A DNA stretch of 64,000 bases from Actinomycetota bacterium (GCA_018268675.1 JAFDWB010000074.1:1-64000); one strand, 5' to 3'. Counted from the first letter of the stretch, positions 42,802-51,303 are shown. A program made the numbers and translations. Notes: generated by a model from the letters alone, not told the origin.

Positions 42802-44967
42802 TCATTCGCCCGCTTCCTTGCCCGCGCCGACGCCCGGCTTGGGCCCGCCGTACTTCGGCGGCAGCGGCGGCGGCAGCGGGGCCGGTTCCTGGCCCACGCC
42901 CGGGGCGTAGGCGTTCGGGTTGTAGCCGCCGACCGCGCCCTGGCCGGGCAGTGGTTCTTCGCCCGCGCCACCGCCGGTCCCACCGCCGCCGTGGCCTTTC
43001 TTCAGCTTCGCCGCCTCGGTCCCCGGCGCGGGCGCGGTGAAGCGCCCGTACCCCGGGCCCCATTCGATCTGTTCCGTCGGTTCGTGGAATTCGTCGCAGC
43101 GGACGCCCGCGTCGGCGTAGAGGGAGTGCCAGATTTCCGCCGGGAAGGTGCCGCCGAAGACGGTGATCCCGTTGACGTCGGTCATCGAGATCGCGTTCGA
43201 TTCCGGATAGCCGACCCAGACCGCGGTGGCGAGGTTCGGCTGGTACCCCGAGAACCAGGCATCGGTGTATTCGTCGGTGGTCCCGGTCTTGCCCGCCTGC
43301 CCGACGCAGCCGGTGTAGGCGGCGGTGCCGGTCCCTTCGGTGATGTTGTCGCGCAGCAGGCGCGTCACCTGCCAGGCGACCGCCGGGCTCAGCACCCGCG
43401 TCGGCTGCGGGCCCTGTGGGTGGTCGACCTTGCCGCCGGGGAAGACGACCTTGGCGATCGCCACCGGCCGGTGGCGCACCCCGCCCGAGGCGAGCGTCGC
43501 GTAGGCGTCGCTCAGTTCGAGCGGGCTGACCCCGTACTTGAGCCCGCCGATCCCTTCCGCCGGCAGCCCCTGCAGGTGCGTGGTGATCCCCATCGACTTC
43601 GCCGTCGCGGCGACGTTCTGCGGCCCGACATCGAGGTCGAGCTGCGCGAACACGGTGTTGTCGGAGGTGACCGTCGCCTGCTTCAGGTTGATCGTCCCCT
43701 GGTACCCCAGGTCGGCGGTGTGGACTTCCCAGTGTCCCCACTGCGGCAGGTTCAGGTTGAGCGGCTTCGATTCGTAGTAGGTGGTGTAGGGGTCGATGCC
43801 CTGCTTGATCGCGGTGGTGAGGACGAAGGCCTTGAAGGTCGAGCCGGGCTGCCGGTGTCCCTGGGCCGCCAGGTTGAACTGGTTCTGCGCGTAGGAGGTG
43901 CTGTTCACCATCGCCCGGATGTCACCGTTGCGGGGGTCGATCGACACCAGCGCCGCGGCCGGGTCGGTCGAGTACGGCAGCGCCGCGCGCATCGCCGCCC
44001 GCCCGACCCGCTGCAGCTCCGGGCTCAGCGTGGTGTGGACCTGGAGCCCGCCGTCCCTCACCTCGGCGGCGCCGTAGTGCTGGATCAGCAGGTGTTCGAC
44101 ATAGTCGAAGAAGTAGGGCTCGCGGTGGGCGAAGTAGCCGCGGCGGGAAGGACTCAGTCCCAGACCCCGCGCTTCGAGCGCCCGCGCCCGCCGCGGCGCC
44201 AGGAAGCCGAGCGACGCCATCTTCTGCAGCACCTCGTCGCGCCGCGCCTTCGCCGCGCGGGGGTTGAGCAGAGGGTTGTATTCGGAGGGCGCCTGGGGGA
44301 GCCCGGCGAGCAGCGCCATCTGGCCGACGTCGAGCTTCCACACCGGCCGCGAGAAGTAGATCTGCGACGCCGCCCCGACCCCCACCGCGGTCGCCCCTTC
44401 GACGGTCCCGTAGGTCGCCGTGTTCAGGTACTGACCGAGGATCTGGTTCTTCGAGTGGTGTTCGGAGTACTCGAGCGCCAGCTTCGCTTCCTCGATCTTC
44501 CGTTCGAGCGTCTTCTGCGGGTGGGCGATGCAGAGGCTGCGGACCAGCTGCTGGGTGATCGTCGAGCCGCCCTCGACCGCTTCGCCCGCTTCCAGGTCGG
44601 TGACCGCGGCGCGCAGGATGCCGAGCGTGTCGAGCCCGCCGTGCTGGTAGAAGCGCTGGTCCTCGATCGCCACCGTCGCCAGCTCGAGCTTGCGCGGCAG
44701 CTTCGCCGCCGGCACCGGTTCGCTCGCTTCCGGCGAGGCGATCGCCCCCAGCCGCTCCCCGTTGGCCGCCCAGATCACCGAGTTGCCGTGCCGCTGCGCG
44801 TGCTCGCAGCTGGCGAGCGAGGGCGCGTCGGCGGCGACGTTCAGCACCCAGCTGGTGACGCCGATCACGGCGACCGCGACCAGCGCGACGACCACCCCGG
44901 CGGCGATCGCCACCTTGCCGCCCAGACTCCCGCGGCGCCGCTGCCGACGCCGACCCCGCTGCGTCAT
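42802..44967 (-). CDS. bifunctional penicillin-binding protein (class A PBP)
   Basis: 721 residues. A basic cytoplasmic start and one membrane helix (VAIAAGVVVALVAVAVIGVT) lead to a GT51 transglycosylase domain: ATVAIEDQRFYQHGGLDTLG, GGSTITQQLVRSL and KNQILGQYLNTATYG. The transpeptidase domain has SxxK in QPGSTFKAFVLTTA, SDN in TVTSDNTVFAQLDLD and KTGT in GQAGKTGTTDEYTDAWFSGY. A Gly/Pro-rich tail ends the protein. It polymerises and crosslinks peptidoglycan outside the membrane and lies upstream of the mannosyltransferase on the same strand. Confidence 0.95.
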   Translation of the reverse strand: MTQRGRRRQRRRGSLGGKVAIAAGVVVALVAVAVIGVTSWVLNVAADAPSLASCEHAQRHGNSVIWAANGERLGAIASPEASEPVPAAKLPRKLELATVAIEDQRFYQHGGLDTLGILRAAVTDLEAGEAVEGGSTITQQLVRSLCIAHPQKTLERKIEEAKLALEYSEHHSKNQILGQYLNTATYGTVEGATAVGVGAASQIYFSRPVWKLDVGQMALLAGLPQAPSEYNPLLNPRAAKARRDEVLQKMASLGFLAPRRARALEARGLGLSPSRRGYFAHREPYFFDYVEHLLIQHYGAAEVRDGGLQVHTTLSPELQRVGRAAMRAALPYSTDPAAALVSIDPRNGDIRAMVNSTSYAQNQFNLAAQGHRQPGSTFKAFVLTTAIKQGIDPYTTYYESKPLNLNLPQWGHWEVHTADLGYQGTINLKQATVTSDNTVFAQLDLDVGPQNVAATAKSMGITTHLQGLPAEGIGGLKYGVSPLELSDAYATLASGGVRHRPVAIAKVVFPGGKVDHPQGPQPTRVLSPAVAWQVTRLLRDNITEGTGTAAYTGCVGQAGKTGTTDEYTDAWFSGYQPNLATAVWVGYPESNAISMTDVNGITVFGGTFPAEIWHSLYADAGVRCDEFHEPTEQIEWGPGYGRFTAPAPGTEAAKLKKGHGGGGTGGGAGEEPLPGQGAVGGYNPNAYAPGVGQEPAPLPPPLPPKYGGPKPGVGAGKEAGE

Positions 44968-44990
44968 GTCCGCAGCCTAAGCGACCGTCG

Positions 44991-45416
44991 CTAAGCGGTC
45001 GTGTCGGTCCCCGAATGGTTGTGGACGATCCCCTGGACCAACAGCTGGTTGGGGATGACGAAGCGGCTGCCGTCGCCGGGGTCGATGAAGGTGTAGGAGA
45101 GCGTGATGTCGGAGACGCGGCCCTCGCGTTCTTCGAAGTCGACCCGGTCGCCGATCCTGATCGGCTGGGTGATCGCGATCAGCACCCCGGCGATCACGTT
45201 GGCGATCGTGTTCTGGGCGGCGAAGCCGATGATCAGGCCGAGCACCGCGGTCGAGGCGAAGATCCCCGCCGCGAGCTTGCCCAGCGAGGTGAACTGGGCG
45301 AGCACGATCGCCGCCACCACCAGCACCGCGGCAAGCACCAGCACCCGCCGCAGGATCGTCAGCCGGGTCCTGGTCGAGCGGGATACCTGTGAGACTGCGC
45401 GATCCATGCAGGCCAA
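44991..45416 (-). CDS. MscS-type mechanosensitive channel, short form
   Basis: 141 residues. Two hydrophobic segments (RVLVLAAVLVVAAIVLAQF and GLIIGFAAQNTIANVIAGVL, the pore-lining type helix) precede the beta domain IGDRVDFEEREGRVSDITLS with FVIPNQLLVQGIV. Full MscS is about 280 residues, so the sensor helices and the C-terminal alpha/beta domain are reduced. Starts ATG 45416 and ATG 45407 are possible. The latter overlaps the ATG of the divergent protease gene on the shared CATG at 45405-45408, leaving no separate promoter space. Confidence 0.82.
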   Translation of the reverse strand: MACMDRAVSQVSRSTRTRLTILRRVLVLAAVLVVAAIVLAQFTSLGKLAAGIFASTAVLGLIIGFAAQNTIANVIAGVLIAITQPIRIGDRVDFEEREGRVSDITLSYTFIDPGDGSRFVIPNQLLVQGIVHNHSGTDTTA

Positions 45417-46944
45417 CCTAGTCGGCGGTGAAGTCGCAAAACCGGAGCCGAAGTTCCCCTACGCGAACTGGGGGCCGTGGGCGGCGATCCTGGGCGTCTT
45501 CGCGGCGCTCGCGATCGGCCTCTTCCTCTCCGTCCCGGCCCTGCTCGTGGGCAGCCAGGAAGGCAAGATCGAAGCGCTCTTCCCGCCGGCCTACACGAGC
45601 GGCGCGAGCTTCGACCACGGCGACAGCACGGCGATCGCCGTCGACGACCTCACCAACCGCCTCTTCGCCGACCACGAAGAAGAAGTGCGCGTCTTCGGCG
45701 CTCGCGGCCAGGAAATCGGCGCCGACGCGATCACCGGGATCGAAGAATCGCAGGGCCTCGCGTTCGACCCCCTGCGGCGCACGCTGTTCGTGGCCGAAAA
45801 GGGACCGGGCCGGATCGTCTCCTACGCGATCGGGCGGGAGGAGCCGCGCAAGATCGGCGCGGTGGAAGCGAAGGAACTGCCGCCGAACCTGCGCGGCTTC
45901 GAACCCGAAAGCCTCGCCACCGCGCCCGGCGTCCTCGGCTTCTACGCGATCGACGCCGCCGACGGCGCGGTGCTCGTCTTCGACGGCAAAGGCGAATACC
46001 GACGCCGGCTCGAAGTGCCCGGCTCGACGTCCCCGCGCACCTTCGAATTGGGCTCGGAAGACAACGGGATCGCCGTCGACACCTCCCCCGGGCCGGGGCG
46101 CGGCGACGTGTATGTCCTCTCCGGCAAGGGCGACGGCACGGTCTGGGCCTTCGGGCCGAACGGGCGCTTCCTCTGGGAGCTGACCCCTGAATCGGGGGAC
46201 GAATTCGCCGCCCTCACCGTCGACTCCCGCGGCGTCCTGTGGATCGCCGAACCGGACGGCGACACCTTCGGGTACAAGACATCGGGGGGCGCCGGGGCCG
46301 CGCCGGAACTGACCGGCGCCGAGATCAAGGTCGGCTCTCGGCCGAGCTCGCTCGAGTTCGCCGGCTCCGGCCACCTCTTCGTCGCCCGCGAACTCGACGG
46401 CACGCTCACCACCCTCGGCAGCATCATCTCCCAGGTCGCCACCGAGCTGGGCTTCCTGCTGGTGCCGCTGGCGCTCGCCTCGATGTTCGGCGCCAGGGGC
46501 CGGGAGATGCTCGAGCGGCTCGGCTTCCGCCGCTTCAAGGCATCGGCGTTCGGCTGGATGGCGCTCGCCTTCGTCCTCTACCTCGCCTTCACCGTCTTCT
46601 ACTCGGTGGTGATCACCGAACCGAGGCAGAAGGACATCGCCGAAAGCTTCGGCCCGACCGTCGTCCAGGTCCTCCTGATCGTGATCGCGGCGCCGATCGC
46701 CGAGGAGACGTGCTTCCGCGGCATGCTCTTCGGCGGGCTGCGGGAGAAGCTGCCGCGGCTGGCGGCGGCGCTGGTCACCGGGGTGATCTTCGGCGGCCTG
46801 CACGCGCTGACCGGGGTGAGCGCGGTGCCGCCGCTGATCGTCTTCGGCTTCATCCTGGCGCTGCTCTACGAGCGCACCGGCTCGATCCTGCCGGGCATCT
46901 TGCTGCACATGCTGAACAACTCGATCGCCCTGCTCGGGCAGTAG
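45406..46944 (+). CDS. CPBP/Abi intramembrane protease with inserted beta-propeller
   Basis: 512 residues. The protein starts like a CPBP protease (FPYANWGPWAAILGVFAALA, helix 1, residues ~20-48). Residues ~55-345 are then a repeat-rich beta-propeller of NHL/SMP-30 type: STAIAVDDLTNRLFADHEEE, QGLAFDPLRRTLFVAEKGPG, ESLATAPGVLGFYAIDAADG, NGIAVDTS, AALTVDSRGVLWIAEPDGDT and SSLEFAGSGHLFVARELDGT. The protease continues with ATELGFLLVPLALASMFGAR. Its three motifs are present: EE-x3-R in AEETCFRGMLFG, F-x3-H in FGGLHALTG and H-x3-N in LLHMLNNS. The propeller lies in the first extramembrane loop. Confidence 0.86.
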   Translation: MQANLVGGEVAKPEPKFPYANWGPWAAILGVFAALAIGLFLSVPALLVGSQEGKIEALFPPAYTSGASFDHGDSTAIAVDDLTNRLFADHEEEVRVFGARGQEIGADAITGIEESQGLAFDPLRRTLFVAEKGPGRIVSYAIGREEPRKIGAVEAKELPPNLRGFEPESLATAPGVLGFYAIDAADGAVLVFDGKGEYRRRLEVPGSTSPRTFELGSEDNGIAVDTSPGPGRGDVYVLSGKGDGTVWAFGPNGRFLWELTPESGDEFAALTVDSRGVLWIAEPDGDTFGYKTSGGAGAAPELTGAEIKVGSRPSSLEFAGSGHLFVARELDGTLTTLGSIISQVATELGFLLVPLALASMFGARGREMLERLGFRRFKASAFGWMALAFVLYLAFTVFYSVVITEPRQKDIAESFGPTVVQVLLIVIAAPIAEETCFRGMLFGGLREKLPRLAAALVTGVIFGGLHALTGVSAVPPLIVFGFILALLYERTGSILPGILLHMLNNSIALLGQ

Positions 46945-46954
46945 GATTCCGCCC

Positions 46955-47914
46955 GTGATCCGCCGCCTCGCCCTCACCGTCGGAGCCGCCGCGCTCCTGG
47001 CGGCGCCCACCACCGCCGCGGCCGCCGCGCCGCCGCCCAAGCCCGCGGTGCCGAAGGCGACCGTCACGGTCGAAGTCGGCGGCCTCGAAGGCGGCAAGGC
47101 GACGATCCTCGACACGGTGCCGGTCACCGGGACGCTGAAGCCCTTCGTCCCCGGGCAGCGGGTCGAAGTGACCTTCTACCGCAACGGCCAGGAAGTGGTG
47201 AGCCACAAGATCGCCGTGCAGCCGGGCGCGGAAGAAACCGGGACCTTCGAATCGAGCGTGGTGATGCGGGAAGGCGGCAAGTACGCGGTGTCGGCCAAGC
47301 ACGCGGCGACCGCCACGCTCGGCGCCGACTCCACCGTGCGCAAGAGCTGGACGGTCAGCTTCCCGCAGCTGAACCCGGGCGAATGCAACGAAGTGGTGGG
47401 GGTGTTCAAGTCCCACCTTGCGAAGATGGGGTACGTCAGCGGCGGCGGCAAGTGCTTCACCGCGCGGCTCGGGCGCGAGGTGCTCGCCTACCGCAAAGTC
47501 AACGGCATGGCGCGCACCCAGAAGGCCGGCGCGGGGCTGGTCAGGCTGGCTTTCGAAGGCAAGGGCGGCTACCACGTCAAGTACCCGAACGCGGGCGAAC
47601 ACGCCGAGGTGCCGCTCGCCCTCCAGGTGCTGGTGCTGGTGAAACAGGGCAAGCCGTTCGCGATCTACCCGGTGTCGACCGGCAAGCCCTCGACCCCGAC
47701 GATCACCGGTCACTACCAGTTCTACCGCCAGGAACCGGGCTACAACTCGGAGGGGATGTACTACAGCTTCTACTGGTACAACGGGTACGCCGTCCACGGC
47801 TACGCCGAAGTGCCGAACTACGCCGCGAGCCATGGCTGCGTGCGCACCTTCATCGCCGACCAGCCGCGGATCTACGAACAGCTGCACTTCGGCGAGTCCA
47901 TCTACGTGTTCTGA
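46955..47914 (+). CDS. L,D-transpeptidase (YkuD domain), exported
   Basis: 319 residues. The signal peptide MIRRLALTVGAAALLAAPTT ends near TAAAAA. A beta-sandwich Ig-like domain (~38-135) and a small helical peptidoglycan-binding-like region (~140-190) follow. The YkuD catalytic motif is YAVHGYAEVPNYAASHGCVR with the nucleophilic Cys at ~298. It would form 3-3 crosslinks or attach proteins to peptidoglycan. It starts 10 nt after the CPBP protease, so the two are probably co-transcribed. It complements the class A PBP nearby. Confidence 0.92.
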   Translation: MIRRLALTVGAAALLAAPTTAAAAAPPPKPAVPKATVTVEVGGLEGGKATILDTVPVTGTLKPFVPGQRVEVTFYRNGQEVVSHKIAVQPGAEETGTFESSVVMREGGKYAVSAKHAATATLGADSTVRKSWTVSFPQLNPGECNEVVGVFKSHLAKMGYVSGGGKCFTARLGREVLAYRKVNGMARTQKAGAGLVRLAFEGKGGYHVKYPNAGEHAEVPLALQVLVLVKQGKPFAIYPVSTGKPSTPTITGHYQFYRQEPGYNSEGMYYSFYWYNGYAVHGYAEVPNYAASHGCVRTFIADQPRIYEQLHFGESIYVF

Positions 47915-47949
47915 GGGTGTTCCTTGATCTGCTTGGTCACACGCCCTCA
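47912..47949. terminator. stem-loop after the L,D-transpeptidase gene
   Basis: TGAGGGTGT (47912-47920, containing the stop codon) can pair with ACGCCCTCA (47941-47949), with one mismatch. It would weaken transcription before pyrE. There is no U-tract. Confidence 0.35.
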
Positions 47950-47957
47950 GGCCGCCC

Positions 47958-48524
47958 GTGGCTGATCTTGAGGCCGCCAAGCGCACCCTGCTCGGGGAGC
48001 TGCGCGAGCACTCGCTGGTGATCGGTGAGGTGACGCTGGCGAGCGGGGCGGTCGCCCAGTACTACGTCGACGCGCGACGGGCGCTGATGCGCCCGGTGGG
48101 CTTCCGGGCGGCGGGCGAGCTGATCGCGGCGGCTGCGCACGAGCTCGGCGCGACGGCGGTCGGCGGGCCGGCGACGGCGGCGATCCCGCCCGCCTGCGCG
48201 CCGCTCGCGGTCGCCGGCGGCGAGGACCTGGTCGCCTTCTTCGTCCGCGGCGAGCGCAAGGAGCACGGGCTGCAGCGCTGGGTCGAGGGGCCGGTCGAGC
48301 CGGGTGCCCGGTGCCTGGTGGTCGAGGACACGGTGACGACCGGCGGCTCGACCGCGAAGGCGATCGAGCGTTGCCGCGAGGAGGGCCTCGAGGTCACCGG
48401 TGTGGTCGCCGTGGTGGACCGGCTGGCGGGCGGGGCGGAGCGGATCGAAGCCGCCGCCGAGGCTCCCTACCGGGCGCTGGTCACCATCGACGAGATCTAC
48501 CCGGAGCGGCCCGACCGCGCCTAG
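47958..48524 (+). CDS. pyrE: orotate phosphoribosyltransferase
   Basis: 188 residues. HSLVIGEVTLASGAVAQYYV is the orotate-binding start (usually G.F.LsSGr.s.yYiD.r). The PRPP motif is CLVVEDTVTTGGSTAKAIER, and VGGPATAAIPPACA contributes the phosphate loop. It makes OMP from orotate and PRPP in pyrimidine synthesis. Other pyr genes are not adjacent. The usual ALK/RKe loop appears as VRGERKEHG. Confidence 0.93.
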   Translation: MADLEAAKRTLLGELREHSLVIGEVTLASGAVAQYYVDARRALMRPVGFRAAGELIAAAAHELGATAVGGPATAAIPPACAPLAVAGGEDLVAFFVRGERKEHGLQRWVEGPVEPGARCLVVEDTVTTGGSTAKAIERCREEGLEVTGVVAVVDRLAGGAERIEAAAEAPYRALVTIDEIYPERPDRA

Positions 48525-48545
48525 GGCAAGGCGGCGAGGAGAGCG

Positions 48546-49181
48546 ATGCCGAGCGAGCCCGACGCCGTCGAGATCCGCGTCGTCGCCTGCCTGGTCGAGA
48601 AGCAGCGGACGACGCCGGACGTCTACCCGCTGTCGCTGAACGCCCTGCGCCTCGCCTGCAACCAGTCGACCAACCGCGACCCGGTGGTCGACTACGACGA
48701 GCCGACGGTCTCCGACGCCCTGCGGCGGACGGCGCTGCGCGGCTGGACGCGGCTGACGAGCGGCGCCGGCTCGCGGGCGCGCAAGTATCGCCACCTGCTG
48801 CCCGAGGCGCTCGGCGTCGACGGCGGCGAGCTGGCGCTGCTCGCGGTGCTGATGCTGCGCGGCGCCCAGACGCCGGGCGAGCTGAAGCAGCGGACCGAGC
48901 GGATGGAGGGGTTCGCCGACCTCGCCGCCGTCGGCGAGGCGCTCGACCGGCTGATCGAGCGCGGCTACGTCGTCCGCCACCGGCGCCGCCCGGGCCAGAA
49001 GGAGGAGCGCTACGAGCAGGTGCTGGGCGGGGAGGCGAGCGCCGAGGAGTTCCTCAGCGTCGCCGACTCCCCGACCCCCGCCGAGGCCGCCGACGAAGTC
49101 ACCCGTCTCGACCGCCTCGAAGGCGAACTGCTGGAGCTGAAGGGCGAGATCGCGCGCCTGCGCGAGGCGCTCGGCGAGTAG
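48546..49181 (+). CDS. YceH-family protein (DUF480)
   Basis: 211 residues in two winged-helix domains. The family opening is VRVVACLVEKQRTTPDVYPL-like (here IRVVACLVEKQRTTPDVYPL), then SLNALRLACNQSTNRDPVVD. The second domain has ALLAVLMLRGAQTPGELKQR. It ends in a Glu/Leu-rich coiled coil (LDRLEGELLELKGEIARLRE). The family is widespread and of unproven function. It lies 21 nt downstream of pyrE and is probably co-transcribed. Confidence 0.92.
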   Translation: MPSEPDAVEIRVVACLVEKQRTTPDVYPLSLNALRLACNQSTNRDPVVDYDEPTVSDALRRTALRGWTRLTSGAGSRARKYRHLLPEALGVDGGELALLAVLMLRGAQTPGELKQRTERMEGFADLAAVGEALDRLIERGYVVRHRRRPGQKEERYEQVLGGEASAEEFLSVADSPTPAEAADEVTRLDRLEGELLELKGEIARLREALGE

Positions 49182-49203
49182 TAGTCCTCGGGCGGGCCGG
49201 TCG

Positions 49204-51012
49204 CTACCCGCGCGGCGCGGAGGATTCGAGCGGCAGGCCGGCGCCGCGGCTCCCGCCGGGGATCGCGGCGATGACCTGGGCGCGAAGCTTGCCGCGTTCG
49301 CGCAGGAGTTGGCGCGCGCCGGTGGTCAACGGCACGTAGAAGGTGTGCCACTGGCCGCCGGTGAGGAGGAAGGTCCGCGAGCCGAGCGAGCGGGTGACGG
49401 TGCGGACGAGCGGGCTGCGGTGCCGGCGCGGCGTCGTCACCCTGATGCTGGTGCGCAGGCCGAGGTGCCCGGGGCAGGCGGTGCCGACCGGCCACTGGCA
49501 GGCGAGCGTGACCTTGACCCCGTTGCGCATCGCCTTCAGGCGGGAGAAGGTGACCGCGACCGGGATCGTCGTCGTCTTGCAGCCGAGCAGGCGGTCGCCG
49601 CCGAGCGCCACGTTGAGCGCGTAGACGCAGACCGGCTGGCGACCGGACTTGAGCGTGACGATGTTGGTGTCGAACCCATGCGCCGGGCCGGCGACGATGT
49701 GGGACGCGGCGACGTCGGGGCGGGAGAGGTTCGCGATCGCCCCCAGTTCGTAGGTTTCGACGCCTTCCTGGCCTTCGCGGCCGCCGACGAGGACCTTGAT
49801 CGAGAGCGCTTCGGTGGGCGCGCTCGGGTCGAGGGCCCAGCCTTTGACCCGCACCTGCCCGGCCGCCGGCGACCCGGTCAGTTCGAGCGAGCCGATCGGG
49901 TCGTCGACGCCGACCGCGGGCGTGCCGTTGCCGACCGTCGCCCCGTCGATGTAATTGCTGTCGATGTTGATCGTGGCGCCGCCCCAGGTCTCGTTGTGGC
50001 CGCCGCGGAACTGGTGGATCCGCTGGTGGTTGGCCCAGGCGCCGGCGGGCACGACGGCGTCTTCGGTGTTTTCGAGGTTGTTCCAGTTGGCGATCCAGAT
50101 GTCGTCGGGGAGGACGGCGCCGGTGCCGATCTGGGCGGCGAGGTCGGCGATCCCGGAGCCGCTGGAGGAATAGACGCCCGACTGGTAGCCGAGCTGGTGG
50201 AGCTTTTCCGTCCAGGCGGCGAGGAAGGTGAGCACGGCCTTGGTCGCGCTGGTGGTCCGCGTGTAGGACTCCATGTCGAAGTAGATCGGGCTGCCCGGCC
50301 CGATCCCGATCGCGGCGGCGTGGCTGACCGCGTCTTCGGCCGCCGCCGTCCCTTGGGTCGCCGCGGTCAGCGTGGACATCTTGGCGCAGCTGCTGCAGCT
50401 CGAGGTGGTCGCCTGGAGGCCGACGTAGGTTGGGATCAGGTGCCAGCCCGCGGCGGTCTCGGCGCTCACCCAGGCGGCGGTGAGGTTGGGTTGGGAGCAG
50501 GCGCTGTTTTCGCCGCCGATGTAGATGCCGACGCCGCGGAAGGGCGATTCGGCCCAGGCCGCCAGCGCCTTGGTGGAGGGGGCGCTGCAGGTGTCGAAGC
50601 CGAGGCCGGTGAAGACGGAGCCCGCGGCCGAGCCGGTGGCGGGCGCGACACTGGCGCGGGCGGTGGCCCGGCGCTGGACGCGCGACCGGGCGGCGGCGCG
50701 CTGGTGGTGGGGGGTGACGACGATCGCCTGGCGCCTGCCGAGGAGCGGGCCGGCCGGGCACCGCTGTTCCTTCGAGGGGGCGCCGAGGTAGACGACGCGG
50801 CGGTCGAGCCGCACGCAGGTGTGCGAGCCCGGCGCCACCCGGACGACCCCGAACCCGGCCGGGACATGCACGGCGCGCCCGGCGAAGTGAACGGTGCGGG
50901 CGCCGGTCCCGGCGGCCGAGGCCGACCCGACCGCCGCGGCGAGCGCTACGAGCAGCACGAGGCCGCCGAACAGAAGCCGGGCGGGAAGGCGCTTGCCGGG
51001 TCCGGAGGTCAC
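49204..51012 (-). CDS. secreted DUF1906 (glycoside-hydrolase-like) protein
   Basis: 602 residues from GTG 51012. The signal peptide is LLFGGLVLLVALAAAVGSAS. A basic Ala-rich linker leads to the DUF1906 TIM-barrel-like domain (~145-370). Landmarks are GLGFDTCSAPSTKALAAW, GVGIYIGGENSACS, HLIPTYVGLQA, SPIYFDMESYTR with acidic residues of the putative active site, and LGYQSGVYSSSGSGI. The C-terminal ~230 residues form beta-rich domains. Relatives such as Rv2525c are thought to act on cell-wall glycans. Frames before 51012 run into the repeat region and lack a signal peptide, so are rejected. Confidence 0.85.
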   Translation of the reverse strand: MTSGPGKRLPARLLFGGLVLLVALAAAVGSASAAGTGARTVHFAGRAVHVPAGFGVVRVAPGSHTCVRLDRRVVYLGAPSKEQRCPAGPLLGRRQAIVVTPHHQRAAARSRVQRRATARASVAPATGSAAGSVFTGLGFDTCSAPSTKALAAWAESPFRGVGIYIGGENSACSQPNLTAAWVSAETAAGWHLIPTYVGLQATTSSCSSCAKMSTLTAATQGTAAAEDAVSHAAAIGIGPGSPIYFDMESYTRTTSATKAVLTFLAAWTEKLHQLGYQSGVYSSSGSGIADLAAQIGTGAVLPDDIWIANWNNLENTEDAVVPAGAWANHQRIHQFRGGHNETWGGATINIDSNYIDGATVGNGTPAVGVDDPIGSLELTGSPAAGQVRVKGWALDPSAPTEALSIKVLVGGREGQEGVETYELGAIANLSRPDVAASHIVAGPAHGFDTNIVTLKSGRQPVCVYALNVALGGDRLLGCKTTTIPVAVTFSRLKAMRNGVKVTLACQWPVGTACPGHLGLRTSIRVTTPRRHRSPLVRTVTRSLGSRTFLLTGGQWHTFYVPLTTGARQLLRERGKLRAQVIAAIPGGSRGAGLPLESSAPRG

Positions 51013-51104
51013 AGGCCTCAGGGGATTAAACGGGTCGGAGGCCCAGAAGTTGCTGCGTTGCCATGACCGGCAAGCGTGCTTGCCGCCTTCCGGAGGCGCC
51101 CGAG

Positions 51105-51272
51105 GGAGTCCCGCCACAGAGATGCCAAGGGACGGTGCGCGTCCCGCCGACACCTGCGCGCACCCCGTGCGCCTTCCTGGGTCCGGGAGGTTGATGGGCC
51201 GAAAACCTGCCCTATAGGAGGTGTTTTCGGCCCATCAACATTTAGGGGCCCACGGGAGTGTGTCGGGACTCC
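51105..51272. repeat. inverted-repeat-bounded spacer between DUF1906 and DyP genes
   Basis: GGAGTCCCGCCACA (51105-51118) and TGTGTCGGGACTCC (51259-51272) are inverted copies with one mismatch, enclosing about 140 bp. The 50-bp palindrome lies inside. No gene is visible in 51013-51303. GGCAAGCGTGCTTGCC at about 51069-51084 is a further short hairpin. It may be the footprint of a small mobile element. Confidence 0.5.
51190..51239. repeat. 50-bp dispersed palindrome, intergenic copy
   Basis: Arms GTTGATGGGCCGAAAAC (51190-51206) and GTTTTCGGCCCATCAAC (51223-51239) are identical to those of the copy at 42034-42082. The 16-nt centre includes CTATAGG, where the other copy has GTATAGG, and ATTT follows in both. 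The two copies therefore share one ancestor, with changes confined to the loop. Confidence 0.9.
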
Positions 51273-51303
51273 GTGCGGATGCCGTTCCCGCCGGCGACGG
51301 ATC

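Noticed and set aside
41635-44994. Very long + strand open frame (1119 codons) across the transferase and PBP genes
   Set aside because: It is antisense to two well-supported genes (GT87-like and class A PBP with all catalytic motifs). Its residues are Arg/Gly/Asp/Val-rich low-complexity typical of high-GC antisense frames.
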